From positions 45,650 through 109,649 of the forward strand of contig JBAMJV010001343.1 of assembly GCA_037951105.1 (NCBI GenBank): a stretch of 64,000 bases of DNA, written 5' to 3'. The translations under genes were made by a program, and so were the position numbers. This DNA is from Echinarachnius parma. Taxonomy: Eukaryota; Echinodermata; Echinoidea; Clypeasteroida; Echinarachniidae. The notes beneath the pieces are model-generated. The model searched no databases and had not been told where the DNA came from. It saw only the letters and a list, made by a program, of their open reading frames with translations. Below, one piece after another: positions 30,340-42,331 of this stretch (position 1 is the stretch's first letter; each line of letters opens with the position of its first letter).

Positions 30340-31640
30340 GAGAACAGAAAGACGGTTACACTAGACAGCGGACAAGGCCGTGAGAAAATTGACCCAAGCT
30401 GGCTGATTTTTTTTAATTTAATACTGGATGATATATACCATGTCTAGATCTTAATGGGGCACATCCGATTATGCAGCAGATGAGGCGCGGACAGATAAAT
30501 AAGAAAACAGAAGGACACAAGATATATCAGTTAATTACAACTGCACTAAACACATCAGTCATGAACATGAAGAAAGAAGAAACACTACGTGCTTTCATCT
30601 CCAACTTCAAAATATACACATGGAACGTGTAAGAGCTTTTCAAGGACAGTTTTCAGGAAACATGAACAATAAAGCATATCGGCCAAGACAAATTGTAAAC
30701 GTGTGACAACAGGACCATTACACTGGAGAAAATAACAAAGATTCAAGATTTTGTTTTTCTAATAATAATCTGTGTTCTTTTACATCTATCGGCCATGATA
30801 CACCATTATCATCCTTCCTTCGTGGACTGACATGGCGGCTTCCATAAACATTTCGAGAAGCGCCATCTATACATGCCCACGACTGTCATCAAGACAAGCT
30901 TTGTGGGAAATGAAGAGGAAACAGACCAATTAACAATTGGACACAAATATAAAGAACAGTTGCACTATAAGAAGGACGAAACAGAAAAGAAACATAATAT
31001 GGCTTCTCTTATCCATGCATTGTATAGGAACACTGGGAACAGAACTCAGACCAATGATAAAAGCAATAAGAACGGACAGAAGATCGAATGAAAGAACATT
31101 TCCACTGAACAAAAGACGAAGCAGACAGGAAATGTCCATGCTTTGAAGCACGTAGGTTTTGTTTGTGACATCATAATCTTCAATGAGGAAACCTACCAAG
31201 GGACGTCCTGAACGCCGTATTAATTTGATAACAGTTGTAAACAAATATAAATGTTCCAATGGTTGGACAAATTAATTCACATTTTGACATTAAAGATCTA
31301 GGATATAGATGGCTCAAGGTAATGGGTAAAACTGAGACAAGAAAAGTATACGAATATGGGACAGGATGGCGAAATACAGTTCGAGCAGGTCTTCAGTCGT
31401 GGAAATTGAAGTTTTTCAAAGCCAATAAATTATGGCATTATTATGATGAATTAGGAATTCAAATTTTGTATTTAATACAAAATAAAGAAACAAATATTCA
31501 CAAATGAAATAACAGAACATAGAATAAAGAAGATCATCATTCATTACTTTCTTTGTCTTCACGCTGTAATTTCTTAGAGTTTGTTCGTAGAGTAAATTGT
31601 ATAAGATGTTCAAAATACGGTAGATGAATAATATTTATTT
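30340..31640 (+). other. 3' untranslated region and flank
   Basis: Follows the stop of the 816-residue gene. AATAAA occurs at 30668-30673 and again at 31481-31486; either could serve as the polyadenylation signal. The open frames here are short and unlike any family I know. Confidence 0.5.
30668..30673 (+). terminator. Candidate polyadenylation signal AATAAA
   Basis: First AATAAA found 3' of the stop of the 816-residue gene, about 330 bp downstream. Assigned by position only. Confidence 0.4.
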
Positions 31641-31686
31641 GATGACATATTATTTGCAAAATACTTCAGACACATTATGAAAGTTT

Positions 31687-31755
31687 ACAAATGGCACTCC
31701 ATATATGTAAACCATGGTGGTTTGAACCATGGTATGTAGTTAATAAGGGTGTGTT
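31687..31755. repeat. Fragment of the 8094-8414 MITE family
   Basis: Shares atggcactccata.atgta, accatgg and gtgtt-type words with the right end of that element. Truncated by family A MITE at 31761. Confidence 0.5.
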
Positions 31756-31760
31756 CTGTG

Positions 31761-32144
31761 AGGGACTTAGTAACATTGTCCAAATCCTCAAAATCCAATT
31801 GGAATTCTAGCGGTTCCCTCATACCTTGTTGTACTCGTATTAGCAATACAATCATGGGACAGGTTTTGGTTTGTCAAATTTCCCTTTCGTTAAAAAGATA
31901 TTTACGATTGAAGTTTTCAGATGTTAAAAAATCCAATGGATCGTCAAAACCGTGTACAAAGTGAGTGCAATGAGTTAGTGAATATCACTTTGCATTTGTG
32001 TTCATTACTCAGCCATATGTCGTCCATTTAACTTGAAATGTACACACAATACCTAGTGGACATATCAGATAACAACAATATACATTGTATCAACCACTCA
32101 TCACTTTTTGCACATGTAAACAAAGTTACTAAAGTTCCCTTTAA
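31761..32144 (-). mobile_element. TTAA-bounded MITE family A, copy 3
   Basis: gagggacttagtaacattgt to agttactaaagttccctttaa. Close to copies 1 and 5. The left TTAA has been lost. Confidence 0.8.
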
Positions 32145-32923
32145 CAATTATTATAGCAGCGCAGACTTGCACCCCGATGGGGAGCAGACGCGTGCACCCC
32201 AACATGCCCAAGGGTTCATGTCTGCACCCCATAATATGGTACAAGTCTGCATTTTGCCCCCTTTTGGGTGCGGAATTGCACCCTAAAAGCTGAGGTGCTG
32301 CTATTGTTCAACGGTCTACACCCTTTAAGGATGCAAATTTGAACCTTCAATTATAATTTGTTAGCGTGAACTGTGACCCAAATAAATCAAACACGGACCT
32401 TATATTACCGTGAAAAGCTGTTCATGTCTCTTTGTCATTGCTACGATGACCAAGCGACGAACCCACGACAACAAATTTGCTATTTCCTGTGTTGCCATAT
32501 AATCATCGTGCTGCATGCATGCAAGTTGTGAAATGTGGAAAGGAAAACAAAGACGTATATTAGAGGAATACCCTGTAGATGTTGTTTTTGTTTTTTTACT
32601 CTAAGCAGGAAGACATGGAGACGTTATGCTGCATGGGACCTATATATTGCCACTGATGTTTTAATGCCTAGATACATTATGCATTCCTTTTTAAGGGGTA
32701 TCGTGCGTGGGGATATACATGGAGAGAGGTCTGAACTTCATACCCACTTGAGCCAGTGTGTATTTCGCGCCGTGTACAAGGCGTTCGCAATATGGCACAG
32801 CGCGTCTTATTTACTCTCTGGACGGACTATACATGTGAATTATTGAATACAGTAATAGACCCGCATGATAGTGATGTTTTGGGAAATGTGTAATTAATGA
32901 ATTAATTGTTACAATAATAATAA

Positions 32924-32954
<31 letters not shown>

Positions 32955-34991
32955 AATAATCTTGTTAGCTTTGCGATAATAAATATTGTATTCTCAGATT
33001 TGGAATTGAAACAAATCTATAAAATCATAAACTTAAAATTTAAAATATGCTGTGGGCTCCGTCTCACGATATGGCCGAACAAATATGATTGTAAATTGTT
33101 CAAAAATGCTTTTTTTAAACATTGTTTTAAACAGGTTTAGTTTTTTCATAAACATATTCTTGAATGATATGGTTTTCTCATGATCGTAAAAAAAACACAC
33201 AATACATTCCTTTTTTGTTTATTGTTTATATTGTATTTGTTTCTTGGGAGGGGGGGGGGGGGGGGTCCAAGACTGTCAACGGCCAACAGTTACTTTAAAA
33301 ATTGCCCGTTTTTATACCATTGTCCATATAAAGTAAGTCTCACAAGTGGCAATTTACGTACCAATTGATTACGTTGTTTTGAGAGTACAAAAATGGCAGC
33401 CGCTTGGCTCATCCTTCAGAGAGCTATATTAAATCTAGTAAGTTATGTATCAATGAGTGAAATTAACAGTGTGTGCGCCATAGAGTAAACTCTATGGTGT
33501 GCGCACACACACATACACCTACATGTGCATGCAATAAAGAAACAAATTATAATGTACACGGAAGTCTGAGCACGGATGGATACGTGCATACAGCGCAGAG
33601 CTGTGCGAATGGATTGAAATCTTGTTTGTGTGTATACCATGTCGAAATGTTTACACTTACATCGACTTACAGTAAAAATGTTTGCGGAAAGAAATAGATA
33701 AAACGATCTTGATTTTGTGGAACATGTAATTCTTTGAATATGGAGACACATATATCTTCACGGAATACTGATACTATATACTGGGATATCAATATTAGAC
33801 GTATTTTGTGAGCGATTTGCATCGAAGATAAGAGGTGAGTATTATGGGACCTAATGCGCGAGTGTGTAATATTCTATAGACGGACGCTCAGTTTCTGAAG
33901 AAAAAAGTGAGTGTGCATAGCAGCGTGCAGTACTGCAGTATAGTGAGAGTGTTTCAGTTCAAGTTCAGGACAAGAAATTGAATAGGATTATATTTATACC
34001 CGGCGGGATTCCTGCATATAGACATACTTCCATACACGTATTATAACATACAGTATATAACCGTACGGTAGTCCCATCCGCCCTCCAAAATATTATCTTT
34101 ATAACTTCTGGGTACATTGTGGATTACATAATTGCCGAAGTCATGCCTTTGTTTTGTATCACTATTTTGTTACGATGTTACACTTAATAATTTGATGAAA
34201 TTGTCCGCGGGATTGTACGACTTATGATTTATTATTAGAAATCCTCACAACTATATAGGCCTACATGATTAAAATTTAAGATTATATTGCGCGATATTAT
34301 ACTAGTTGAGTAAAATCAAAGTCTTTTAAAAGGAGACAAAAATCACGCTAAATTATCGTAAAATATCTGCAAATCAAAATACACATGACTTGGTATTATA
34401 CTGTATATATATATGTTATGTGTACTATAATCGATTCGACCCACGGACACACACTTTGTAGCCATCTTTACAGTATTTCGATGTCAATTTCGACGGTTGA
34501 GCTACATTAATACAACCATTTATTTAGTATCTGCATTCTCATTTAGTACACTGTTTATGTTTTTACCTATAGTTAGGCATCATTTCCATCTTGTAAAGTA
34601 AACAATGATACACGAAAATTATCATTAAAAAGTACAAACCTTGATTCAAATATTATGTAACGATCACCCAGTAGGCCTCATTTATACTTTGCTTGCAACT
34701 TGCAATAAACAGTATGTATGACGTATATATACCTTGTCGTCGTAAATCTACTGGTACAATGAACACAATTAATACAGTCATGTAATTGAATATTGCACAA
34801 AATATATGGCGAATAATGTTCACGTGCTCACTTTGCACAGTGAAAATACATGTATAACTGATTATCATTTTTCACATTCGCATTCAGATCACCCGGGTAT
34901 AGTCGCTTGTCTGTACTTAATTTATACTCGGGAACTCCTATACATGGGCCCCATTAAAAAAAATCAGCTTCAGAAGCAATCTGTGAAATAG
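32145..34991. other. Intergenic, no gene seen
   Basis: A gtgca/tgcaccc-rich patch at 32155-32290 resembles 44490-44600. (TAA)n at 32911-32960. Poly-G at about 33249-33265. An ATG with a following gtaagt at 33393-33437 was considered and not accepted. Remainder AT-rich without recognised content. Confidence 0.5.
32911..32960 (+). repeat. (TAA)n microsatellite
   Basis: About 50 bp of AAT/TAA repeats with one interruption (aaaaa). Confidence 0.9.
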
Positions 34992-35419
34992 TTAAAGGGG
35001 ACCACCAGGCAAAGAACAACACATAACTATATGTTTTGGTACCGTTGTGTGATGTTACGTAGATGCTCAACACTTTGCAAAGGGTTGTGTAATCATAAAC
35101 AATACAATCAATTACCCTCACGTACGGAACCATCATTATCCGATGGTTCCATATGCGCCCAACGTCTAATAGCGTGCCAATTCTATTCACGCGTACGTTT
35201 GGAAACAATAGAATCCCGGACGATTCGTTCGCCCTGGACACATGTAGTCTTCGTTTATATGCAGACCCATGAACGCATGTTTTATAATGGTGACGCGTTG
35301 TCCAATTATATAATTTTGTTATGGAAACATATTTTTCTGAACTTGTTGGTGGAATGGACTACTAAAGATGTTACTTTTCATTTATAAGAATATTATTATT
35401 GGGTGGTGATACCCTTTAA
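34992..35419 (+). mobile_element. TTAA-bounded MITE family B, copy 2
   Basis: 428 bp, TTAAAGGGGACCACCA to tggtgataccctttaa, body matching 2748-3147. Non-coding. Confidence 0.82.
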
Positions 35420-35489
35420 TGTATGAATAAAATGAAAACAAATATATATAAGCCAGAAAGCGTCAAGGGAAATATGGCAGCTCGGCTAA

Positions 35490-35570
35490 AGCTAAGGTTA
35501 TAATGCTCCTAGTGCTTTGAGACTTCGGTGATAAAGCGCTGCGTATATTAAATGGACAATTATTATTATT
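35490..35570 (+). repeat. SINE tail fragment
   Basis: gctcctagtgctttgagact, gataaagcgctgcgtatatt and (ATT)n resemble the 3' tail of the tRNA-headed SINEs elsewhere in the window. Confidence 0.5.
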
Positions 35571-35778
35571 AAAGGGATCTAGTAACATTGTTGACATGTG
35601 CAAAAAGTGATATTCACTAACTCATTGCACTCACTTTGTACACAGTTTTCGCGGTCCAGTGGATAATTTAACATCTGAACACTTCAATCGTAAATATCTT
35701 TTTAACGAAAGGGAAATTTGAAAAACCAAAACTTGTCCCATGCTTTTAATGTTAATACGAATACAAGGTATGAGGGTT
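35569..35778 (+). mobile_element. MITE family A, copy 4 (internally deleted)
   Basis: ttaaagggatctagtaacat then a direct join to the tgatattcactaactcattg half, ending near aaggtatgagggtta. The first-half sequence gatgaatggttgatacaatg is missing. Confidence 0.75.
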
Positions 35779-36192
35779 ACTAAAGTTTAGTTTGACCAAT
35801 ACTAAACTAGCCTATCCCTTTAATGAGACTCCGGAAGAACTTTCGAATGTTTCACTTCTGCTCAAATATTAATGACCTCGTCCTACTGCACTTCTCCTTC
35901 CATTTCCTATCCGTTTGACATCCGGAAGGTACTAGCAGGAAACGAAATGATGCGGACCAAGTCGACCAAGTTCGGAAATGACTAGTATAATCCCTCACAC
36001 CACAAAACGACCAATAAGTCGGGGGAAATGATTGTGCTAATTTTTACATGACAGTAAAGTAGAAGTCAATACCTTTAAAATGGTATATAATGTGTCATAT
36101 TTGGATTAAGCGAACCCTCTCAAAACGAGCAGCCAAGATTTGGAACATGGCTGATTCAGTTTTAAAGGTAGGGAGAAAACGGGCCGTTTCAA

Positions 36193-36424
36193 AGATCGGC
36201 GTCCAATCAAGCACTGTATTCTGATCATATTTATTTGACTAAAAATCATATTTAAAAATTATTTCTGACGCTCAAAATTTCACCAAAGGTAGATTATGGT
36301 ACTCTCATTCAGGAAATACCAAAATTCTGAATTTCATATTTTAAACAAAATTTGGCTATATCAGCTAATAACAGACAGACTACCACGGCGACATAATGGG
36401 CGTTTTGTGGTGCAAGGTCATTAG
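36193..36424 (+). repeat. Dispersed repeat family C, copy 3
   Basis: Matches window start 1-232. It is immediately preceded by ttttaaaggtagggagaaaac, which may be the true left end of the family. Confidence 0.8.
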
Positions 36425-38547
36425 GATACTTTTAATTCGGTTCCGTTTTGCGTGAAACGAAACGTCCTGGAACTTCAGAAATTGCTAGATACCGGGTCCG
36501 TTTTCGCCACACTTTGGTCTGATACGAAACGGAAGGAGACACGGTGCAGTGGGACTAGGCCATACAGACAAATATAACGTATTTATGACAGGAACAACAG
36601 GACCCCGAAATAAAGTTTAAAATCATAGATTCGAATGGATAATATAATTCAACTGTCGTTTAATCTGTATACTAGTATCATAACAGCCGTGGACATTACA
36701 AAATGTTTAATCTAGAGTATAAAGTAAAGTACAGAGTAAAGTAATGGACTCCATTTTGGTCGATATTTCGAGACTGTTTCACCATAAGTATGTCACACAT
36801 GGGGCCTATACTACATCCAGCTGTTGGCAGTATTTAAAAATGGTCGCAATAGAAATTTAAAGCCCAGTTACAGTATTGGAAGAAGCCTCATACACACAAA
36901 ATAAAATAATATGCTTTCACCTCCTATACCATGCGAAAGAATGTATCATAACTTATCTGTTAATCAAAGATTGACCAAAACTGCTTTGAAATTTACTATT
37001 TGAAAAATAAAATGTCCGGAATAAAAAAAGAAGTGTTTCACCAAGATTCAATTCAACCGCATTATATGCTGCATGCAAAAGCTGTAATGCGAGAGGTATG
37101 CGAGCACATGTACGCACGGCAAGCAGGCTTGTCGACGAATACCCAGTCCGACGGAGAGGAGCGAACGAGCGGTGTATTTGAGGCCTAATTTCATCGGCAT
37201 GCTGGCGGCGTGAATTGAACTTGATTTTACCACACAAGCCCTTTTTTTAATACTATTTCAACAATATTGATCAATTAGTTTGGCCAATATAGATGCCTTC
37301 GGTAACTTTCCCAATACTTTTATTTTGCTTTAACAAGTCGATCATATGCGTGTCTCACTTTGAACTGCATGCAATTTTTGGGAAACCATATGTTTCTAGA
37401 AAATCTTCAAGATCATTATAATTACAAATTAAATGTCACATGATTGCCATTTTGACATGCAAAAGTTGTAGATTCCGTGGGGTTTCGTTCGGATCAAGTG
37501 AACTAATAAGAAATAGCAAAGACCTTCCTCTTCCTTAAAGGGATGGTAATTATATTTCTGCTTAAGCATGTTTAGAGGGCGATTCGAGACAACATACTAC
37601 GAGGAAGAGAAAACGAAACACAGAAATTGTAAAAGCCCATAATATTATAACTGTACTATTATATTATTATAACATTATTACTGTAGTTTCAAAGCAAAAC
37701 ATATATTGTCTCAATGCAGCCATTGCAGGCATGGTCCACTTATTATGCAGCTGCTGACATTTAACACCATCGGTTGATCGATCATGCGAGGCTAGAAGAC
37801 ATCGATATATTTGGAGCTGACAAGTAACATTCAGTTAAAGGGAATTGGTAATATTTAAGGTCCAAATCAAACAAAATTATAGGGAAATTTAAGATTACTT
37901 ATGGTATAAATACCGCCCGAAACAGTATACTAGTTTTCATAAGAAAGTCTAGTTTGTTGAGATATTCATTTGTATGAATGAAAAAGAGCAGAGAAAATAG
38001 GGTTCCTCCGGAGTTTGAACCCAAGACCTCTGAATGGGTTAGAATCCCGGAGAAACCCTGTTCTTCTTTGATCATTTTCATTCATATTGTGCTATTGTTT
38101 CGTTATTGAACGATATGCCCGCTCACTGCTTCAGCGAGCACATTGTGGTTACGCAATGAGCGAATTCATTGATAATTCAAACCATGCTCATTCTCGGTTG
38201 AACATCCATAGGGCTCGATCGTACACGTCTCTCCGCCCGCTCTTCAAGTTCAAGTTCAATTTCCAGCTACTAGTACAGCATTCCGACTGCAAACAACGAT
38301 ACTCAGCTTATAACATTTCAATTCTATTTCACTTTTGTGTTCTTATATTGTGTTTATTTTGTACTATATACAAACTTACCTAGAGGTAAATATAGAAAAG
38401 AAATTAACTTTCTGACGTAGTAACACGTAGGAAGAGTATATATTTTCTGGACAGTTTCCCTATATAAATGTTTGACATTATTTGTATTTGTGGTTGAATT
38501 TGAAATAATGCCGTAATTCCTGTAATCTTATTTGTCCACATTTACAG
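36425..38547. other. Region upstream of the GT31 gene
   Basis: AT-rich. A tRNA-like B box on the minus strand (gggttcaaactcc, about 38010-38022) marks a SINE head near 37990-38075. Otherwise I see nothing. A 5' leader exon of the GT31 gene probably lies here or further upstream. Confidence 0.45.
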
Positions 38548-38575
38548 GATCCGTCACAGGATCACCACCAAAACC

Positions 38576-39886
38576 ATGTCTAATTTATACGATGCCTACC
38601 TGAGGAGACTGGCGATTCTAGGAGAACTTTTCCCCGACGTCCGATGGCCGCGCTTCCGACGCCTCAAGCTCTACGTGATCGCCATGCTCGTCGTAAATGC
38701 GTGTCTCTACGTACTCATCTTCAGCGGCGGGCGCAACAAGGTCGTCGTCAGCGGACGTCAGGTTTCGACGTCCGGACCACGCGACGTCGCTGCCGCCGTG
38801 TCAACCCGAGACTTAGCCCAACATAACGATCCGGTGTGCGACCACCAGGGTCCCAACGTGGTGATGGACGTTATTCGACACCACGGAAACAACATATCCT
38901 GTAGGAATTCTACCAACACAACGACGACGACGTCAAGGACTGTTAAGCAAGCGCCTAAAGGTTTCTTTGAAAGGTTTCTCGATTGGTTTCGCGGCGGTTC
39001 GAACAGTTCAGGGGCGTCATGGTATTCGAGTACCAGTTTGAGCTCTTCGCACAACTACAACCTGGTTCTCAATCAACCAGACGCGTGCAGGACTAACAGC
39101 GAAGATGGAGACAATAACGTGTTTTTACTTGTGTTTGTTTTTACCGTTCACGCCAATTTTGAAAAGAGACAAGCAATCAGGGTAACGTGGGGGTCACAAA
39201 AACTCTTGAGAGACAAAAGAATAGTGACGTTGTTTATACTCGCGAAGTCAAAGAGCGCTTATCATCAAAAACTCGTGGAATTAGAGAGCAGACAGTACGG
39301 AGATATCATCATGGAAGATTTCGTCGATTCGTACCAAAACTTAACGCTCAAGACGATAATGGCGATGAAATGGGCCAGCCACTACTGTAGCGACGCGAAT
39401 TACGTCATGAAAACGGACGACGACATGTACGTGAACTACGACGCGTTGATGACGCTCCTCAGCGATCCACAGACGTCCAAGACGAACTTCTTCGCCGGGA
39501 ACAAATTCTCAGGGAACGCGCCCATACGCAACCCGAAGAGCAAGTGGTACGTTCCGAAAAAGATGTACCCGAAGTCACGCTACCCCGCGTTCTGCTCCGG
39601 TACGGGTTACGTCATGTCCGGTGACATTCCGGGGCGCGCGTATAACATGTCGCTGCGCACGCGCTACTTGTACCTGGAGGACGTGTTCATGGGCATCTGT
39701 CTGAAGAAACTGGGCGTCAAAATGACGGGACATTCGGGTTTTCACATATACAACCAGTCGTACAAGTACTGCGCGTATAAGCGGCTCATTACGGTGCACG
39801 GTAAAACCACCACGGAGATGTACAGGATTTGGGAAGACCAGCAGACTGAGAAGACCAAATGTCCAAAAATCAAGATCAAGATCTGA
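38576..39886 (+). CDS. Beta-1,3-glycosyltransferase, GT31 family
   Basis: 436 residues in one exon, start AAAACCATGT 28 bp after a clear acceptor (tttacag at 38541-38547), so the leader is spliced but the coding part is not, as usual for this family. Residues 1-31 are cytoplasmic, 32-50 form the type II anchor (LYVIAMLVVNACLYVLIFS), and a Ser/Thr/Asn-rich stem runs to about 180. The catalytic domain has RQAIRVTWG (about 197-205), VMKTDDDMYVN with the metal-binding D281-D283, YPAFCSGTGYVMS (about 335) and EDVFMGICLKKLG from E368. It should transfer Gal or GlcNAc from UDP-sugar in beta-1,3 linkage in the Golgi; donor and acceptor cannot be told. Several N-glycosylation sequons (NIS, NST, NSS, NLT, NMS, NQS). 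Confidence 0.95.
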   Translation: MSNLYDAYLRRLAILGELFPDVRWPRFRRLKLYVIAMLVVNACLYVLIFSGGRNKVVVSGRQVSTSGPRDVAAAVSTRDLAQHNDPVCDHQGPNVVMDVIRHHGNNISCRNSTNTTTTTSRTVKQAPKGFFERFLDWFRGGSNSSGASWYSSTSLSSSHNYNLVLNQPDACRTNSEDGDNNVFLLVFVFTVHANFEKRQAIRVTWGSQKLLRDKRIVTLFILAKSKSAYHQKLVELESRQYGDIIMEDFVDSYQNLTLKTIMAMKWASHYCSDANYVMKTDDDMYVNYDALMTLLSDPQTSKTNFFAGNKFSGNAPIRNPKSKWYVPKKMYPKSRYPAFCSGTGYVMSGDIPGRAYNMSLRTRYLYLEDVFMGICLKKLGVKMTGHSGFHIYNQSYKYCAYKRLITVHGKTTTEMYRIWEDQQTEKTKCPKIKIKI

Positions 39887-40231
39887 TCATAAAGATCGTA
39901 GGAAACCGGGACGTACCGGTACTGTTCAGAAAAGTGGCCGAATATCAGGATAAACGCATGAAAGCGTAATTCAAATTGCCATTTCCTTTGTGACTTGAAA
40001 TGAGCGTGTCCTCTTCGAGTCTATTGGAATTCAACCAGGGGATGCTTACTTAAGTCCGGATATGCGTATGCAAGATGTTAGATGACCAAATTACAAAAGA
40101 TGTCAAAATGTAAAACTGTAAAACTGTACGCCGCAAATATGGGGTCATTTTCACTTCGAGAACAATCATGTGTCATACCTTATAATTATGAAGTGACGGG
40201 GCTGGGTTTCGAATGAAATTCATGTCTCTCA

Positions 40232-40237
40232 AATAAA
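40232..40237 (+). terminator. Candidate polyadenylation signal AATAAA
   Basis: First AATAAA found 3' of the GT31 stop, about 350 bp downstream. Positional assignment only. Confidence 0.4.
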
Positions 40238-40496
40238 AACGGTTGTAACTTCATTATTTTGAGAACGATTTCACTCATATTCTCACTAAATGCTCCTCTC
40301 ATTCCGATTAGTCTCATTTCTTTGCAAATGAGGGTGCGTTTTCTCTTTTTATGGGTATGTATAGTAATACTGACATTACGGCTGGGATGCCACGGAGGCC
40401 TTGCTGTATTCCCTTTACCGTTCGTATAATCATGCCATGAAACCCTTTTATCTCTTTGTGTTTTTTTTATGAGAAAGTCCCCCATTCAAGGGTATT

Positions 40497-40570
40497 TGTG
40501 GCTCGATGGTTGAGCACCGGTCTAGCAATCCGGAGGATCGATTCCCGGCGAAGCCTATTTTTCTTTGCTC
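40497..40570 (+). repeat. tRNA-like SINE head
   Basis: tggctcgatggttgagcacc then ggaggatcgattcccggcg gives A-box and B-box matches. The tail, tttctttgctcattttca, recurs near 38060. No closed acceptor stem, so not a tRNA gene. Confidence 0.55.
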
Positions 40571-40681
40571 ATTTTCAATCATTTAACATGTTTCTCGTCA
40601 GTTTCCTTTATGTTTGAATTTGTTTTTATAAAGATACAATCATGTACGTATTTATGATTGAATATGAGCAATTAAATATAT

Positions 40682-41000
40682 GCACACAGAGCCGACTCGA
40701 TCCGATCCGACTGGTTTTCAGTCAGGCTAGAGGCGGTTTCGCTCAGTCGGAGCCATGCGCGTCACTCTGTAATTAATACCTATTGTTCAGGGGGGTGATC
40801 TATTCATTCATCCCCCGCTGAACAGTATGTATTACGTAAGGATCGACGCCCATGGTCGGAGCCGATTCAACATGTTGAATCTGCCTCGAATGACCTCGGA
40901 CTGGCCCCCGATTGGAAAAATCGGAGTTGTCAGGCTACGCACGCTGACCAGAAGCACCTAAAAAAAACTGTCGGATCGGGTCGATTCGGCTCTGTGTGCG
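40682..41000. mobile_element. Foldback MITE with cacacagagccga ends
   Basis: About 319 bp. Left gcacacagagccgactcgat and right complement of gcacacagagccgaatcgac, continuing inward as ccgatccgac. Central hairpin ttcaggggggtgatc/catcccccgctgaa. Flanking duplication unclear. Confidence 0.75.
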
Positions 41001-42209
41001 CTTGGCTTAATTATGATTGCAAGCATGACATTTCCAGGATGGCATTTCCAGGGTATGGATATCTACCGGATACATTGGAATGACAAACGGATGTAACAAA
41101 TTACGGAAATACTGACCGGATCGATATCCGGGCTGCGTGACCATGTTATTTATCTGAATTTAGTGATAGATATGTATACATTATACAGTATACTGTAGAC
41201 GTGCATTCATCTTATATTGAAAGTGTTTGATGAGCCTGTTATGACATGTATGAATGCATTATCAGGGATATGGGAGCTGCGGGTTTATTATACCAGGGAT
41301 ATGGGAGTTTAACTCCAATATCCCTGATTATACAGAGTCAAACCTGTCTTCAGTGGCCACCAATGTGAGACACAAAAAGTGACCCTTGTAGGATTGTGGC
41401 CTCTATAGACAGGTTTATATCACAAATTATTGACATGTCATAATTTTGTCATGTTTTGTGATTTGTGCAGTATCTCATTGGGATACTGCACAAATCGCCG
41501 TCAGAGTGACGCACACAAACTTGTGCATGCAGAGGCTATGTACTAGATTTTGCGCTTTGTGCAAGCATTTTGTTGTACTCGTGTTTCTGTTTGACGGAAG
41601 TGGGTTCCATATTAGAGTTGTACGGGGATTACAAGAAAAAAGAAGAAGCAGTCATAGGCGTAGGAGGCAGGGGGGGGGGGGGGCTGGGGGCTACAGCCCC
41701 CTCTGGAATTTTGAAAACGGCCATATTCCGTCATACGGCACCTTGAATTCGGGCAAAAACGTGTCATATTCGGGCAAAATAAAGTAATATTCCGCGAACT
41801 CATGACAGTATGACGTCATAATATTAAAGGACAACACATAACGAGTTGGATTTTGCTCACTACAGCTGCTGTTGCTCTGGATAGTATTGTAATTGAAACA
41901 GTTTGCACTGTACATGTATATAGACAGGATTGACTGTATATATTTCAATTCAAACATTGTGTTTGAGTCGGACTGAATTTGCACAGGAATTATAATATTG
42001 AATTATGATTATAACTATAAGACGTTACCAAATGTACAGGGTACCCACCGTAATCATGGTATTATATAATTATTCTTCCATTTTAGCTACATAAATGTAT
42101 TATATGTACTGTGCGTGCCTGCATGGAAATGAATTCATGGTAAAAAGCCTCGGAATTATTGAATGTGTATTGTTTAATTCGTTCAAATAATGAAATGTAT
42201 TTATCAGTG
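41001..42209. other. Intergenic, no gene seen
   Basis: Includes an inverted repeat around atcagggatatgggag (41262-41335), a poly-G (about 41672-41683) following tcataggcgtaggaggcag (possibly a degenerate MITE end), and AT-rich DNA. Confidence 0.5.
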
Positions 42210-42331
42210 ACGTAGCGTGGGCAGATTGATGTTTGTCTTAATATTTGCACTTGTCCCTTGTCCCTTAAGTTTGTATTGTTTTGTCAAATAATTGGGGTAC
42301 CCCCCCCCCCCCCCCCTCACATAGCTACGCC
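42210..42331. mobile_element. Poly-C MITE with GTAGC ends, copy
   Basis: acgtagcgtgggcagatt to a 16-base poly-C and catagctacgcc. Same plan as 53278-53436. Confidence 0.7.

Noticed and set aside
33393-33437. ATG ORF (MAAAWLILQRAILNL) ending at gtaagt, a possible first exon
   Set aside because: Splicing to the GT31 acceptor at 38548 would run into a stop in the wrong frame, and no other partner exon is seen.
36147-36168. ATG ORF MADSVLK ending at gtaggg
   Set aside because: The donor overlaps the start of a dispersed repeat (ttttaaaggtaggg), so it is probably repeat sequence.
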